Part shown: positions 27,738-36,707 of the stretch, piece after piece | Layout of the letters: every line of letters starts with the position of its first letter | How positions within the stretch are numbered: position 1 is the stretch's first letter | Origin: a virus | Strand: one strand, 5' to 3' | Length of the DNA: 64,000 bases | Virus record (IMG/VR): IMGVR_UViG_3300004369_000012 | Location: 1 to 64,000 of that record | The notes under the pieces: model-generated | The model's input: only the letters and a program-made list of their open reading frames with translations | Told to the model about the DNA's origin: nothing | Databases searched by the model: none | Translations under genes and position numbers: made by a program

Positions 27738-30700
27738 ATGCCAGCGCCAGTTATACAGTTTAAAAGGGGTCAGTTTGCAAATCTACCTGGTCTAAGAGCA
27801 GGGGAACCTGGATTTACAACTGATAAATACGATCTATATGTTGGTATAAATTCTACCACTGATGGGAACAAATTTTTCGGTTCTCACCGTTATTGGACAA
27901 AAGAAACTGCAACAACAGGTTCTGGTCTAAGACTTGTTGAGGGTACTAATAATGGCGAAGAATATGTAGAATTGAGAGCGCCTGCATCAGTTGGTGCAGC
28001 AGTTACTTATACATTCCCTGCAGCAGCAGTTGATGGTGGTTACCTGCTAGTTGATGCAGATGGTAATCTATCTTGGGATACAACACTAGATGCAACAACA
28101 GTCAACGCTGCTGGTGTTGGTACTGTTGCATTCCTCCAGTCAACAACTGTAAACGTTTCTGCTGGTGCTACCGTTGGTGGTGCTCTAGACGTAAACGGTG
28201 GTCTAGAGGTAACAGGACAGACAACTCTCAACGATCATCTAAACGTTGTTGGAACCACAACCTCAGCAAACCTAACGGTTTCTGGTACATCCTTGTTCCA
28301 AGGTGGTGTTCAAGTAGATTCACTTATCGTTGCTAATGGCGGTGTTTCGGGTGATCTAACTGGCAACGTAACAGGTAACGTAACTTCGTCTGGAAGCAAT
28401 AGTTTCGGACAAGTTTCAGTTTCTGGTGTTACAACTTCCACAGGTGGTTTCGTTGGCGATCTAACTGGCAACGTAACAGGTAACGTAACAGGTAACGTAA
28501 CTGGTAACGTAACTGGTAACGTAACTGGCGCTCTAACTGGTAATGCTGATTCCGCTACCGCGCTAGAAACTGCACGTAACTTCTCCGCAAGTGGCGACGC
28601 TTCTGCTTCTGCTGTTTCCTTCGACGGTACAGGCAACGTTGATCTCGCGCTAACCCTAGCAACAGTCAACAGCGACACAGGTACGTTTGGTTCTCAGACA
28701 CAGATCCCAGTTGTTACAGTTAACGCTAAGGGTCTTGTTACTGCCGTAACAACCGCTGCTGTTGGTACTGCTCTAACCGTAACTGGTGATAGTGGTTCCG
28801 AGGATATCAATCTTCTAAACGAAACACTATCAATCTCTGGCGGTTCTAACGTAACCACTGGTGCTGCTTCTAATGGTGTTACGATCAACCTAGATCCCGA
28901 GATTAACCTAACAGCAGTAAATGCCTCTGGTATTATTACTGCTTCCTCCTTTAGTGGTTCTGGTTCGGGTCTATCTGCGGGTACAACACCTGTTACAACT
29001 CTAGATATTGATGGCGCTTCTGATATCGGCGCTGATCTTGATGATGCAGACCTAATCATTGTTGACGACGGTGCTGGCGGTACTAACCGCAAGTCCACCA
29101 TGCTTCGTGTTAAGGATTACGTCCTTGGAGGTGGTGCTGGTGCTAACTTTGAGCAGATCAATGTTACAGGTATTGCAACCGTAGCATTTGCTGATGCAAC
29201 AACCCTTAAGGTCGGTGCTGGTGCAACTTTCACTGGTGATGTCGATGCTAACGGCGGTCTAGACGTTGCAGGTGCTGCAGATTTCAACGGTGGTCTGACT
29301 GCTGATACTGCAATCATTGAAGATCTAACTGCTGGTCGTGTTCTAATCGCTGGTACTGGTGGTTCTGTTGAAGACGATGCAGGTCTAACCTATAATGCAG
29401 TAGACAACGCTCTTACTGTTGATGGTGATATTCAGTCTTCTGGTATCATCACTGCTACAACTAGACTTTCTACTGGTGCAATTGGTACTGGCATCAACAT
29501 TGATACCAACACCATCACTGGTCCTTCCTCCATCACTCTTGATCCCTCTGCTATCAACGATAACAGTGGTACTGTTTACATTCTTGGTGACCTACAGGTT
29601 AAGGGTACAACAACTCAGATCGATTCTACAGTTGTTAGTGTTGCTGACCTAGCGATCGAAGTTGCTAAAGGTGCTGCTAACGATGCTGCTGCAAACGGCG
29701 CAGGTTTTACCGTTGACTCTGGTGACGGCGACAAGACCTTCCACTTTGAAGCGGTTGGTGACAACTTCGGTTCTTCTGAGAACCTCAACCTTGCATCTGG
29801 TAAGGTTTATAAGATCAATAATACTGAGGTTCTAAGTGCATCTGCTCTAAGCAGTGCAGTTTCGGTTGACATCGACTCCCTAGATATCGATGGCGGCACA
29901 GATATTGGTGCTGATCTTTCTGATGCAGATCTAATCATCGTTGATGATGGTGCTGGCGGTACTAACCGCAAGTCCACCATGCTCCGTGTTAAGGACTATG
30001 TTCTTGGCGGTGGTGCTGGTGCTAACTTCGAGCAAATTAATGTCTCTGGCATTTCTACGGTTACATTTGCTGACGCAACAACCCTTAAGGTTGGCGCTGG
30101 CGCTACTGTAACTGGTGCTCTAGACGTTGATGGTGGTGCAGATATCTCTGGTGGCGAAACCACCCTATCCTCTGCAACCGTTAGCGATCTAACCGCTACT
30201 CGCCTGGTTATCGCTGGTTCTGGTGGTGCTCTAGAAGATGACGCTAACGTCACCTTCTCTAACGATCGCCTGGTACTTGGTGGTTCTGGTCTAAGTGCAA
30301 CTGAGGTTTCTGTCTCTGGTATCGTTACAGCATCTGATGTTCGTAACTCCAGTGGCGGTCTTCTCCCCTTGGTCGGTGTTTCGACTCAATTGGGTGATGC
30401 AGGTCTGGTCACTGCCTTCAAGTTCCGTGGTTCTGGTCTAGAGTCCTTCACTCTGGCAAATGGTATCGCAGACGTTGAACTGACTGGTATTGCTGCTACA
30501 ACCTTCACCACAAGTGAGGTCTTCACCGCAACTTCTGGTCAAACTTCCTTCACCTTCAATTCTGGTTACAGCGAAGGTTTCCTAGATGTTTATCAGAACG
30601 GTGTTCGCCTAATCACTGGCGTTGACTACACTGCACAAGATTCTTCTAATGGCACCTTCACCCTTGCGGTTGGTGCTAACCTCAACGACGAAATCGAAGC

Positions 30701-31973
30701 AGTTGCATGGAAGTCTCTTGGTGATATCGTTCATATTCAGTCCCTCAAGACTGTTAGCGATCTAACGGTTTCGGGTATTGCTACTATCTCTGGTGGCATC
30801 AACGGTGCAATTAACTTCACTGGTGTTTCGACCACTGGTCAACTACAAACCACTGATGTTAATGCTACTGGTATCATAACCGCAACTAGTGGTTTCTTTG
30901 GCGACCTAACAGGTAACGTAACTGGTGATCTAACTGGTAACGCTGATTCCGCTACCGCACTTGAGACTGCTCGTAACTTCTCTGCAAGTGGCGACGCAAG
31001 TGCTTCTGCTGTTTCCTTCGACGGCACTGGTAACGTTGATCTAGCACTAACTCTAGCAACCGTTAACAGCGACACTGGATCATTCGGTTCTTCAACCACA
31101 ATCCCCGTCGTTACCGTTAACGCTAAGGGTCTTGTTACTGCAGTCACAACCGCAAGCGTCGGTACGGCACTAACCGTAACTGGCGACAGTGGTACAGAGC
31201 AGATTGATCTTCTAACCGAAGCACTAGCAATCACTGGTGGTGCTAACGTAACCACTTCAGCTGCTGCTAACGGTGTTGAGGTTGCTCTAGACAGCGACAT
31301 CAGCGTAACCAGCGTTAACGCTTCTACAGTTAACGTTTCCGCAGGTGCAACCGTAGGTGGTGCTCTTGATGTTAACGGAGGTGCCGATATTAGCGGCGGT
31401 GAGACGGTTCTATCGTCTGCTACGGTTTCTGACCTAACTCAAGGTCGCGTCGTCCTTGCAGGCGCTTCTGGTGCCCTTGAGGACAGCGGAAACCTAACCT
31501 TCGGTGCTAACGGTCTAACCGTAACTGGCGGTGCTCTGGTTGCTGCCGCATCTACCTTCAGCGATGACTTGGCAGTCGGCGGTGACGTGGTTATCACAGG
31601 TAACCTAACCGTTAATGGTACGACCACTCAAGTCAATACCAACAACACCACGATTGAGGACGTTCTACTTGAACTCCAAGTCGTAGATGGTGGTGCTCTA
31701 ACTGGCGACACCAATAAGGACGTTGGTCTGGTACTGAACTACTTTGATGGTTCTGCCAAGAAGGCAGCAATCTACTGGGATGATTCCGCTTCTCGCTTCG
31801 CACTAACGGGCGACGCAAGCGAGTCCAGTGGCGTTCTAACTGCTGCTTCATACGCTTCCCTAGAAGTCGGTGGATTGTTCCTCAACGACTGTGCAGGCGC
31901 TTCGCAGGTTATCTCCTGCAGCGGCACCACACGTTCGCTAGAGAACATCACAATCGACGGCGGATTCTTCTGA
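27738..31973 (+). CDS. repeat-rich tail fibre/adhesin (1411 aa)
   Basis: A 1411-residue protein almost devoid of Cys, rich in Gly, Thr, Val, Ala and Asp. The N terminus (MPAPVIQFKRGQFANLPGLR, then GEPGFTTDKYDLYVG) is the baseplate-attachment opening common to cyanophage and marine-phage fibres. The shaft is built of beta-repeats: five GNVT units, two copies of a roughly 85-residue block (LTGNADSATALETARNFS...) and two copies of a roughly 75-residue block (IGADL.DADLIIVDDGAGG...). A FTATSGQTSFTFNSGYSEGF domain near residue 930 is a typical fibre module. The C terminus (SCSGTTRSLENITIDGGFF) contains the only two cysteines that I noticed near the tip. It most likely binds the host surface, so block rearrangement could change host range. 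Confidence 0.85.
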   Translation: MPAPVIQFKRGQFANLPGLRAGEPGFTTDKYDLYVGINSTTDGNKFFGSHRYWTKETATTGSGLRLVEGTNNGEEYVELRAPASVGAAVTYTFPAAAVDGGYLLVDADGNLSWDTTLDATTVNAAGVGTVAFLQSTTVNVSAGATVGGALDVNGGLEVTGQTTLNDHLNVVGTTTSANLTVSGTSLFQGGVQVDSLIVANGGVSGDLTGNVTGNVTSSGSNSFGQVSVSGVTTSTGGFVGDLTGNVTGNVTGNVTGNVTGNVTGALTGNADSATALETARNFSASGDASASAVSFDGTGNVDLALTLATVNSDTGTFGSQTQIPVVTVNAKGLVTAVTTAAVGTALTVTGDSGSEDINLLNETLSISGGSNVTTGAASNGVTINLDPEINLTAVNASGIITASSFSGSGSGLSAGTTPVTTLDIDGASDIGADLDDADLIIVDDGAGGTNRKSTMLRVKDYVLGGGAGANFEQINVTGIATVAFADATTLKVGAGATFTGDVDANGGLDVAGAADFNGGLTADTAIIEDLTAGRVLIAGTGGSVEDDAGLTYNAVDNALTVDGDIQSSGIITATTRLSTGAIGTGINIDTNTITGPSSITLDPSAINDNSGTVYILGDLQVKGTTTQIDSTVVSVADLAIEVAKGAANDAAANGAGFTVDSGDGDKTFHFEAVGDNFGSSENLNLASGKVYKINNTEVLSASALSSAVSVDIDSLDIDGGTDIGADLSDADLIIVDDGAGGTNRKSTMLRVKDYVLGGGAGANFEQINVSGISTVTFADATTLKVGAGATVTGALDVDGGADISGGETTLSSATVSDLTATRLVIAGSGGALEDDANVTFSNDRLVLGGSGLSATEVSVSGIVTASDVRNSSGGLLPLVGVSTQLGDAGLVTAFKFRGSGLESFTLANGIADVELTGIAATTFTTSEVFTATSGQTSFTFNSGYSEGFLDVYQNGVRLITGVDYTAQDSSNGTFTLAVGANLNDEIEAVAWKSLGDIVHIQSLKTVSDLTVSGIATISGGINGAINFTGVSTTGQLQTTDVNATGIITATSGFFGDLTGNVTGDLTGNADSATALETARNFSASGDASASAVSFDGTGNVDLALTLATVNSDTGSFGSSTTIPVVTVNAKGLVTAVTTASVGTALTVTGDSGTEQIDLLTEALAITGGANVTTSAAANGVEVALDSDISVTSVNASTVNVSAGATVGGALDVNGGADISGGETVLSSATVSDLTQGRVVLAGASGALEDSGNLTFGANGLTVTGGALVAAASTFSDDLAVGGDVVITGNLTVNGTTTQVNTNNTTIEDVLLELQVVDGGALTGDTNKDVGLVLNYFDGSAKKAAIYWDDSASRFALTGDASESSGVLTAASYASLEVGGLFLNDCAGASQVISCSGTTRSLENITIDGGFF
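28467..28526 (+). repeat. 12-bp tandem repeat (five units)
   Basis: Five adjacent units of GGTAACGTAAC(A/T) with at most one other change encode GNVT five times within the tail fibre. The near-identity at DNA level allows slippage in steps of four residues. Confidence 0.9.
28534..28800 (+). repeat. tail fibre block A, copy 1
   Basis: This encodes the block starting LTGNADSATALETARNFSAS and running through VTVNAKGLVTAVTTAAVGTA. It is matched by 30930-31196 with few residue changes but many synonymous differences, so the duplication is not recent. Confidence 0.85.
29001..29225 (+). repeat. tail fibre block B, copy 1
   Basis: This encodes the block around DADLIIVDDGAGGTNRKSTM and GGGAGANFEQINVTGIATV. 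The second copy is at 29880-30104. The central part is nearly identical in both protein and DNA. Confidence 0.85.
29880..30104 (+). repeat. tail fibre block B, copy 2
   Basis: Second copy of the block at 29001-29225. A run through the GTNRKSTMLR codons is almost unchanged in DNA, unlike the flanks, which points to gene conversion or strong constraint there. Confidence 0.85.
30930..31196 (+). repeat. tail fibre block A, copy 2
   Basis: Second copy of the block at 28534-28800, preceded here by only one GNVT unit and a GDLT unit instead of five GNVT units. Confidence 0.85.
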
Positions 31974-31990
31974 TAGGATTCTAAAAACCA

Positions 31991-31998
31991 AATAAATA
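31991..31998 (+). promoter_or_regulatory. T4-like late promoter box (AATAAATA)
   Basis: AATAAATA directly abuts the G run of the following terminator hairpin and lies 25 bases before the ATG at 32023. A late transcript started here would begin inside or next to the hairpin. Confidence 0.6.
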
Positions 31999-32022
31999 GG
32001 GGGGCATACGCCCCCTTTTTTT
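31998..32022 (+). terminator. intrinsic terminator, overlapping a late promoter
   Basis: A GGGGGC/GCCCCC stem with an ATAC loop (32000-32015) is followed by seven T residues (32016-32022). It ends the tail fibre transcript. The next gene's ATG starts at the base after the T run. Confidence 0.85.
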
Positions 32023-32241
32023 ATGGCATCCGAACAAGAATTTCAAGCACTATTGAACGTGTATCAAAGAAAAGTATCAGACCTCACTTCTCAAACAATT
32101 GCATTAGAAGCAAGAGTTATAGTACTTTCTTCTCAACTAAATAGTTTACAACAAGGTACTACTGTACCTAATGAACAACCACAGAAAACAGGCCGACGAG
32201 TAAATACTAAGAAGTCTGATATGGATTCTGGGGAGTTCTGA
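32023..32241 (+). CDS. small coiled-coil protein (72 aa)
   Basis: A 72-residue protein with a long heptad-type helix (ALLNVYQRKVSDLTSQTIAL, then LSSQLNSLQ) and a basic, disordered tail ending KKSDMDSGEF. The start lies immediately behind a terminator T run and leaves almost no room for a ribosome binding site, so initiation may be weak or leaderless-like. It sits between the two tail fibre genes, as does the coiled-coil ORF after the DUF4815 protein, and a fibre assembly role is possible but unproved. Confidence 0.7.
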   Translation: MASEQEFQALLNVYQRKVSDLTSQTIALEARVIVLSSQLNSLQQGTTVPNEQPQKTGRRVNTKKSDMDSGEF

Positions 32242-32266
32242 ACGCTTCATAGCATATTGTAATTAG

Positions 32267-34429
32267 ATGGCAAATCCAAAGATTAAAATTAAGCGATCAG
32301 CGATCGCTGGGAAGGTTCCTCATTACCCAGATAATATTGGGTTGGGCGAATTTGCAATTAACCATGCAGACGGTAAGGTATTCATTGCTGCAGGTCAAGC
32401 GGGTGTGGGTGTTGGAACCACCGTCATAGAGGTTGGTATTAGTACAGCACGTATCCTCTCTGGTATTGCCACTGTCACAACGCTACAAGTAACTAATCTT
32501 ACAGCAACAAACGAAATCACTGGCATTTCTAGTGGTGCTGCAAAGGTTGAAACCGCAACTGATGGCGGTAACCAGTGGCACCATGTTGGATTTTTAGATA
32601 ATAGAACAGGATACCAAAAAATTAAAACTAATGGGTTAACTTATAACCCAAGTACAGGAAAACTATATGCAGGTATTGGTAGTTTTCATACAATCACTGG
32701 TGATCTAACTGGTGATGTTACTGGCGATCTAACTGGTGATGTAACTGCAGGTCAACTAAGCGTCACTGGTGTTTCTACATTCCAAGGTAATGTATATCTT
32801 GGTGATGGTAAAAAATTATATTTTGGAGATGGTCCAGACTTAGATATTTACCATAATGGTGGAGAATCTTATATTAGAGATATTGGATCTGGAAACCTAA
32901 GAATAGAAACTCAAGGTGCAGCAGTTGTTCTTGCTTCCACAGAAGGTGAGGACATGGGCAAATTCTTTAGAAATGCCCAAGTAGAACTCTACTATGATAA
33001 CTCCAAAAAATTTGAAACCATCGGCACTGGTGCCACAGTAACTGGTGACCTTTATGCCACAACATTCTATGGTAATGTAACTGCAGGTCAACTAAGCGTC
33101 ACTGGCGTTTCTACTGTTGGACTTGTTAATTATGAAGGACTTGCAAGCAAATATTCATTATCACGCCAATATTCAACATATTACGTTGGATCAAGTTACT
33201 TAGTTCCTGACGAATATCAAAAGGTTGTTACTATTATTCCATCTGGTAGTTTTCAAAACTATCAGATTGTTGGAAGAATGGTTGCTCAGTCTGGATCTAA
33301 TTCTCAGACAATTAACTTTAATGCTCTTCTTCGTGCAAATTCTCTACCAGATCTAAGTTGGAATATTACTTACAATGAAGAGTTAGCAGGTAGTAGTGCA
33401 TATATTACTCCTCAACTTTGGACAAAGGAAACAACAACTGCTGGATTTGTTCTAGCATTTAAAGTAAATGTTCAAATTTTCGGTAATGTTACTTGCGATT
33501 TTGTAGTTATTCCTCGCAGTGCATCACAGCATAATAATGTTACTCTAAATACAAGTTCTTCAAGTGAACAGTCTATTGTAGATACTGGTTATACTGCTAA
33601 TGACTTCACTAAGGTTACATCTTTAGGTGGTGCAAATATTACCTACACTGGTAATGTTACTGCAACAAACTTTACTGGAAATATCTATTCTACTGGAATT
33701 TCAACAATCAGTGGATTTAGATTTCCTTCCACAGATGGAACAAGTGGGCAAGTTCTGGGCACAGATGGTGCAGGTCAACTAGCATTTATTACTGCGTCCT
33801 CCGCAGGTTCTGGAACTACGATTACAAATTTGCATTGGACCGTTGGTGTTGGATCTACAGCATTTCAATCTCCTCATGATATTGAAGATAGAACTGCACT
33901 AGTATTCAATAACGGTTTAAAATTATCATTAGATGAGGATTATTATATCGAATCTAATACAGTATACATTAAGAATGGTCCGTTAGATGAGGGGGATCGT
34001 GTACATGTTACCATTCATTATGACACTTCTTACAATAGTGAATTTTTCACTGCGACTGATGGGCAAACCACATTCAATTTGGCAGCAACTCTACTAAGTA
34101 GTCAAGATAGAGCAAAGGTATATTTGAACGGTGCAAAATTACGAGGCACTATTGACTATGGAATTTCCCAAACAGTTAATTTAAATATTGGCGCTACTGA
34201 AGGTGATTTGATTAATATCAGTGCTGACGCAGGAGAAAGTTATACTTCGGCATCATCTGGTCAGACAGCATTTAGTTATACCTCATCTGGAATTACTGCC
34301 AGCAATCTAATTGTTTACCAAAATGGTATTAGGTTAGAACCTACTGATTATACTGTTGGATCTCTATCTCTTGTTCTTACACAAGGAACAGAGGCGGGTG
34401 ACTCTTTGGATGTCTTACTTTACGCTTGA
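32267..34429 (+). CDS. second tail fibre-like protein (720 aa)
   Basis: A 720-residue fibre-type protein starting MANPKIKIKRSAIAGKVPHY, then LGEFAINHADGKVFIAAG, the usual attachment-type opening. The shaft has four GDLT/GDVT units and two copies of a VTAGQLSVTGVST unit. A YFGDGPDLDIYHNGGESYIR segment near residue 190 is a motif common in marine phage fibres. The C-terminal third holds two FFTATDGQTTFNL / YTSASSGQTAFSY modules followed by YQNGIRLEPTDYTVG-type strands. The module set overlaps with the larger fibre upstream, but the sequences differ enough that they are not recent duplicates. Likely a second receptor-binding or accessory fibre. Confidence 0.8.
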   Translation: MANPKIKIKRSAIAGKVPHYPDNIGLGEFAINHADGKVFIAAGQAGVGVGTTVIEVGISTARILSGIATVTTLQVTNLTATNEITGISSGAAKVETATDGGNQWHHVGFLDNRTGYQKIKTNGLTYNPSTGKLYAGIGSFHTITGDLTGDVTGDLTGDVTAGQLSVTGVSTFQGNVYLGDGKKLYFGDGPDLDIYHNGGESYIRDIGSGNLRIETQGAAVVLASTEGEDMGKFFRNAQVELYYDNSKKFETIGTGATVTGDLYATTFYGNVTAGQLSVTGVSTVGLVNYEGLASKYSLSRQYSTYYVGSSYLVPDEYQKVVTIIPSGSFQNYQIVGRMVAQSGSNSQTINFNALLRANSLPDLSWNITYNEELAGSSAYITPQLWTKETTTAGFVLAFKVNVQIFGNVTCDFVVIPRSASQHNNVTLNTSSSSEQSIVDTGYTANDFTKVTSLGGANITYTGNVTATNFTGNIYSTGISTISGFRFPSTDGTSGQVLGTDGAGQLAFITASSAGSGTTITNLHWTVGVGSTAFQSPHDIEDRTALVFNNGLKLSLDEDYYIESNTVYIKNGPLDEGDRVHVTIHYDTSYNSEFFTATDGQTTFNLAATLLSSQDRAKVYLNGAKLRGTIDYGISQTVNLNIGATEGDLINISADAGESYTSASSGQTAFSYTSSGITASNLIVYQNGIRLEPTDYTVGSLSLVLTQGTEAGDSLDVLLYA
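32699..32746 (+). repeat. 12-bp tandem repeat (four units)
   Basis: Four units of the type GGTGATSTNACT encode GDLT, GDVT, GDLT, GDVT. This is the same 12-base period and Gly-x-x-Thr logic as the five-unit array in the first fibre, with Asp in place of Asn. Confidence 0.85.
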
Positions 34430-34436
34430 TAAATAA
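34429..34436 (+). promoter_or_regulatory. T4-like late promoter box (ATAAATAA)
   Basis: ATAAATAA overlaps the TGA of the second fibre gene and precedes a clear ribosome binding sequence (CGGAGG, 34439-34444) for gp13. Confidence 0.7.
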
Positions 34437-34453
34437 ATCGGAGGCATATTAAC

Positions 34454-35296
34454 ATGGCAAAACCCTCAACTAGACACGAACTAGTTCAATACTGCAAAAG
34501 ACAGTTAGGTTATCCTGTCTTGGAAATTAATGTTGCCGATGAGCAGATCGATGATCTAGTTGATGATGCGATTCAATATTTTAATGAGCGTCATTATGAT
34601 GGCATCGAAAAGATGTATTTGAAGCACAAAATCGATGAGGATTTTGTCAATAGAATTAAAGCAAGAGGTGGTAATCAAGCAGCAGGTATTACCACAACCA
34701 CTGCAACCAGTACAATTGTTGGTACAGCAGTAACTTTTAATTACGAAGAGAATAGTAATTATATTCAAGTTCCTGATGCTGTTATTGGCATTGAGAAAGT
34801 TTTTAAGATTGATAACCGTGCTATTAGCACAAACATGTTCAGTGTCAACTATCAGTTGTTCTTGAATGAGATCTATTGGTTTAGTTCTACTGAACTTTTG
34901 AACTACACTATGACAAAGAGATATCTGGAAGATATCGATTTTATTTTGCATCCCGATAAGCAAATTCGCTTTAATAAGAGGCAAGGAAGACTTTATATTG
35001 ATACTGATGCGGCATCGTTTCAGGCAGATGATTATCTAGTTATTGAGTGCTACAGAGCGGTTGATCCAGAAGATTTCTCAAAAGTATATAACGATAGTTT
35101 CCTAAAGAAATATCTCACTGCTCTAATTAAGAAGCAATGGGGTATGAATATGATGAAATTTACTGGTGTTAAACTTCCTGGTGGAGTTGAACTCAATGGT
35201 CGTCAGATGTATGACGATGCTATGCGTGATCTAGAAATCATCCAAGAGAAGATGATGACAGAATATGAAACTCCACCCCTAGATCTTATTGGTTAA
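34454..35296 (+). CDS. gp13: neck protein gp13
   Basis: A 280-residue protein (T4 gp13 is 309) that, with gp14, seals the filled head and joins it to the tail. The family pattern is clear: an N-terminal STRHELVQYCKRQLGYPVLE, then EQIDDLVDDAIQYFNERHYD near residues 28-50, FLNEIYWFSSTELLNYTMTK near 136-155, and DPEDFSKVYNDSFLKKYLTA near 205-225. A strong CGGAGG lies upstream. It is followed three bases later by gp14, as in T4. Confidence 0.93.
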   Translation: MAKPSTRHELVQYCKRQLGYPVLEINVADEQIDDLVDDAIQYFNERHYDGIEKMYLKHKIDEDFVNRIKARGGNQAAGITTTTATSTIVGTAVTFNYEENSNYIQVPDAVIGIEKVFKIDNRAISTNMFSVNYQLFLNEIYWFSSTELLNYTMTKRYLEDIDFILHPDKQIRFNKRQGRLYIDTDAASFQADDYLVIECYRAVDPEDFSKVYNDSFLKKYLTALIKKQWGMNMMKFTGVKLPGGVELNGRQMYDDAMRDLEIIQEKMMTEYETPPLDLIG

Positions 35297-35298
35297 TA

Positions 35299-36687
35299 AT
35301 GTTAAACCCATTTTTTCTACAAGGACAAAGTTCTGAGCAAAATCTCATCCAAGACTTGATCAATGAGCAGATCAAGATGTATGGGATTGAAGTGATCTAC
35401 ATGCCCAGAACTTTTGTTAATGTAAAGACAATTATGAGAGAGGTAACTACCTCCAAATTTACAAGGTCTTTCCCAATTGAAGCATATGTAGAAAATTATG
35501 ATGGGTATGTTGGTAACGACATCACTCTGTCAAAGTTTGGCATCAGAACGCAAGACCAAACAACTTTAATTATATCACAAGATCGTTATGATACTTATAT
35601 TAGGTCACTGCTGACTGGTAGTTCTGGTGAGATGAGACTCACTAACAGACCAAAAGAGGGTGATCTAGTGTATTTCCCGCTGAGCAAAAGTCTCATGGAA
35701 ATTAAGTTTGTTGAAGATAGAGATCCTTTCTTTCAACTGCAAAAAAATTATATCTATAAGTTGACTTGCGAAGTCTTTGAATACGAGGATGAGGAAATTG
35801 ATGGACTCGTTGACGAAGTCAATGATATTGTTGACGAAAAAGGTTATCTAACTACATTAACTCTCGCGGGTGTTGGTACAACTGCTGCGGCAGTTGCAAC
35901 ATTTAGAGATGGTGGTATTTTTGCTCTAACACTTACAAATGATGGTTCTGGGTATGAAACAACCCCAACGATTAGAATTGAACCCCCAGATAGTGGATCT
36001 ACGGCAAGTGCAGTTGCTATTACAACTGCAAATCAGATGGGTTCCAAGTCTATTCGAAGAATTGAAATAACAAATCCTGGATTTGGATATACTCAAGTCC
36101 CAAGTGTTACATTTGTTGGCGGTTTGAACAACGGTAATGCGCCAACAAACGCTGCTACAGCAGTTGCTGGTGTTGGTACAACTGGTGTTGTTGGTGTTGT
36201 TACTGTAACTTCTGGAAGTTCCAATTATGGAATCGCTCCTTCGATCACATTCTCTGCACCAGATCTTGGTTATGGTATCACTGCAACTGGATATGCAGTT
36301 ATTGATAATCTTGGTGCGGTTTCTCAGATTAAAGTCACCAACGCTGGTTACGGATACACTCAACCCCCAACAATCACGATTGGTATGGGGCAAACAGTTG
36401 GTGTTGGCACATTTGTATATGGCAATTTTGTCAAGGGTGTTAGTAGTCTTACCACAGCGTTTGCTAAGGACTGGGATGTCAGAACTATGCTACTCAGAGT
36501 TAATAATGTTACTGGCAACTTTGAGGTTGGTGAAGTTATCAATACCACAGCATCTGATGCGGCGTACACCATCAAGGCAATTAATTATGATGATGAAGTA
36601 GATCCATTCGCAGATAATGATACATTTGAGACTGAGGCAGATGCAATTCTAGACTTTACAGAATCTAACCCATTTGGTGAGATCTAA
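35299..36687 (+). CDS. gp14: neck protein gp14, with an inserted repeat region
   Basis: The first 175 residues match gp14 well (NPFFLQGQSSEQNLIQDLIN, then KMYGIEVIYMPRTFVN near residues 28-45, and PFFQLQKNYIYKLTCEVFEY near 145-165). T4 gp14 is 256 residues; this one is 462. About 180 extra residues at 195-375 are made of at least three beta-repeats of the form NxGxGYxxxPxIxI (NDGSGYETTPTIRI, NPGFGYTQVPSVTF, NAGYGYTQPPTITI). The native C-terminal end (acidic, DPFADNDTFETEADA) follows. The same unit occurs in gp7, gp8 and two other structural proteins here, which suggests an accessory decoration on the neck. Confidence 0.92.
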   Translation: MLNPFFLQGQSSEQNLIQDLINEQIKMYGIEVIYMPRTFVNVKTIMREVTTSKFTRSFPIEAYVENYDGYVGNDITLSKFGIRTQDQTTLIISQDRYDTYIRSLLTGSSGEMRLTNRPKEGDLVYFPLSKSLMEIKFVEDRDPFFQLQKNYIYKLTCEVFEYEDEEIDGLVDEVNDIVDEKGYLTTLTLAGVGTTAAAVATFRDGGIFALTLTNDGSGYETTPTIRIEPPDSGSTASAVAITTANQMGSKSIRRIEITNPGFGYTQVPSVTFVGGLNNGNAPTNAATAVAGVGTTGVVGVVTVTSGSSNYGIAPSITFSAPDLGYGITATGYAVIDNLGAVSQIKVTNAGYGYTQPPTITIGMGQTVGVGTFVYGNFVKGVSSLTTAFAKDWDVRTMLLRVNNVTGNFEVGEVINTTASDAAYTIKAINYDDEVDPFADNDTFETEADAILDFTESNPFGEI

Positions 36688-36691
36688 ATAG
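36684..36691 (+). promoter_or_regulatory. T4-like late promoter box (CTAAATAG)
   Basis: CTAAATAG overlaps the gp14 TAA stop and lies 16 bases before the gp15 ATG. The 17-base sequence from the box is the same as at 26956. Confidence 0.65.
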
Positions 36692-36707
36692 TTAAAAATA
36701 TAATGTC

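Noticed and set aside
28467-28526. Regular short repeats considered as a CRISPR array
   Set aside because: The units are directly adjacent without spacers and code in frame for GNVT repeats of the fibre.
28310-28678. Long minus-strand ORF (122 aa), and others at 28694-29101 and 30839-31300, opposite the tail fibre
   Set aside because: They mirror the repeated, Gly/Thr/Val-rich codons of the fibre, lack start signals and have low-complexity sequence. They are shadows of the + strand gene.
34556-34984. 142-aa minus-strand ORF opposite gp13
   Set aside because: gp13 is certain on the + strand, and the reverse ORF has no promoter, ribosome site or recognisable domain.
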